From NCBI GenBank assembly GCA_037833965.1, contig AP031352.1:22362501-22426500 (forward strand): a stretch of 64,000 nucleotides of DNA, written 5' to 3'. The position numbers and the translations under genes are program-made. Numbering within the stretch: the first letter of the stretch is position 1; every line of letters starts with the position of its first letter. Under the pieces are notes generated by a model, which ran no database searches, had not been told where the DNA came from, and saw nothing but the letters and a program-made list of their open reading frames with translations. Positions 59,051 through 64,000 of this stretch are shown here, piece by piece. This DNA comes from Marchantia polymorpha subsp. ruderalis (Eukaryota; Streptophyta; Marchantiopsida; Marchantiales; Marchantiaceae).

Positions 59051-60222
59051 GCTTCTCACGTTGGGGTGCACCATAGCTTGCACATACTTCGAACTTGCAT
59101 TGAAGGGGAAAGTTTGTGTGTTGTTACTCCAGGACCGGGACCCAAAAGCAATTAACGTTGATATTTGAGCTCAAGAGAGGCTCTTTATTCCGGAAGGATG
59201 TGCAGCAATTCATGCAAGCATTTCTTCCTTCCACAGGGGTTCAGTAGTAGGCAAAAGGTCCAAAATTCATGGACACATAAATTATAATATGGGGCACAAT
59301 TTATTAAGGTGGACAGTTTGAACTCACCTTTGTCAACATTTATATGGCTGGTCTGGGATACGTCTGAATAATCTACGATGAACACAGGCCTATGTTTGCC
59401 GAAGCCAGTGAGTGTACAATATGCAGTGAAATTTGTTGTGCTGAATTATCAGCTGTGACAGCTGATCTAACAGAAAGGGTTACTTCCAAACAGGAATGAC
59501 GCACTTTAGAAAATCTGCCTCATCTACCACATTACTTGAATTGTAACACGCAGCATCTCTTGAAAGCGAGCCCTCATTCCTCAATCCTTTCTACGGCAAA
59601 CGCAGTCCATCCTGATTCCCTGACCATATCTCCATCGATTTTGGCCTACGTACGAAGTCCACCGCCCACTGTGTCCCCAACATTGACACTTACCTCCGTG
59701 GTGGCAGATACCTGCGCGAACGGTTACCCCGAGAGCGTAGAAGGTCAGAAACGCCGGTCAAAGGCTTGGACTACCGGGTGTTCGGGGCCTTGGACTACCG
59801 TGTGAGTGGACCGCGTACCCTCGGCTACAGTTCTCTCTCCCTTCGCAATTTCGAGGCCACCGTGGTGACCACCGGTTGAGCGCGGGAGAATGTTCGGTTG
59901 CTGGGACGAAAGCTAAGTCATTCCCACGGAGTCGCACACGCCTCCCCCTGGCCGGTCGAGGGGACGAGCACCTCATGTTGATGACCTGCTACCAGAAAGG
60001 CCTTTCCCGTTTGGACCAGGGGTCGGTCACGCCACGGAGGAATCCAACGGTCCGCGTCCACCAGACACGCTCCCAGAAGAAAACGGTGGAGCATCGCCAG
60101 TCGGAAACTGTCCCCTGTTCCCCCTCCCCACCTTCACTCTCGGAACCGAGGCTTGAGTCGTGCTGCTGATGAGCGTCGCTTGAGTCCCCGTGCGAGTCCT
60201 CTATCAGCTGCTGTCTGGCGCC
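59051..60222. other. Intergenic between CHCHD-type gene and tryptophanyl-tRNA synthetase gene
   Basis: About 1.17 kb. It becomes GC-rich and CpG-rich from 59.56 to 60.22 kb, as expected for a promoter and leader of the next gene. Frames 59536-59805 and 59876-60169 are open but show no recognised protein. Confidence 0.5.

Positions 60223-64000
<3,778 letters not shown>

Noticed and set aside
59876-60169. GC-rich plus-strand frame as an upstream gene or transit-peptide exon
   Set aside because: It does not join in phase to the synthetase, while ATG 60223 does, with a matching donor and a Ser-rich N-terminus.

Overview
This is plant nuclear DNA. Gene bodies are split by GT-AG introns, the intergenic space is AT-rich, and there are decayed retrotransposons. 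The repetitive proteins and the beta-trefoil lectin-like genes suggest a bryophyte, most likely a liverwort such as Marchantia. That assignment is inference from protein style and was not checked by any search.

Layout. Bases 1-2029 are the 3' part of a large mobile element, cut by the window edge. Bases 2.6-25.1 kb hold a small cluster of lectin-like genes inside an old segmental duplication: a dead partial copy (about 2802-3349, minus), an intact plus-strand gene (13748-14710) and an intact minus-strand gene (20601-21551). Both intact genes share a promoter block, a TATA box and a 5'-UTR intron of nearly identical length (692 and 694 bp). Bases 28.1-36.9 kb are a decayed Ty1-copia element on the minus strand. 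It is split in its integrase region by a complete second copy of the large element (30210-35565), which has TG...CA ends and a 5-bp target-site duplication (ATAAG). That element is GC-rich and carries two families of short palindromes. It encodes a decayed protein with an N-terminal globular part, a low-complexity linker full of palindromes, and a C-terminal coiled coil. Bases 36.9-46.2 kb hold no recognised gene but have an AT-rich desert, a perfect 102-bp tandem duplication and a long hairpin.

The right part holds ordinary housekeeping genes. At 46267-47577 (minus) lies a single-exon gene for a low-complexity protein with two MIM1-like motifs, which suggests an ESCRT/VPS4-linked role. At 56661-59050 (plus) is a six-exon twin-CX9C protein of the CHCHD2/CHCHD10 family. 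At 60223 to the window end (plus) is an organellar tryptophanyl-tRNA synthetase, of which eleven exons were traced in phase and the 3' end is missing. The last two both act in organelles and lie head to tail.

The most unusual object is the 5,356-bp nested element. It has retroviral-type ends, no visible second LTR, imperfect terminal inverted repeats, about 14 copies of a 16-bp palindrome and about 20 of an 11-bp palindrome. It could be a solo giant LTR carrying a gene, or a non-autonomous element of an unfamiliar class.
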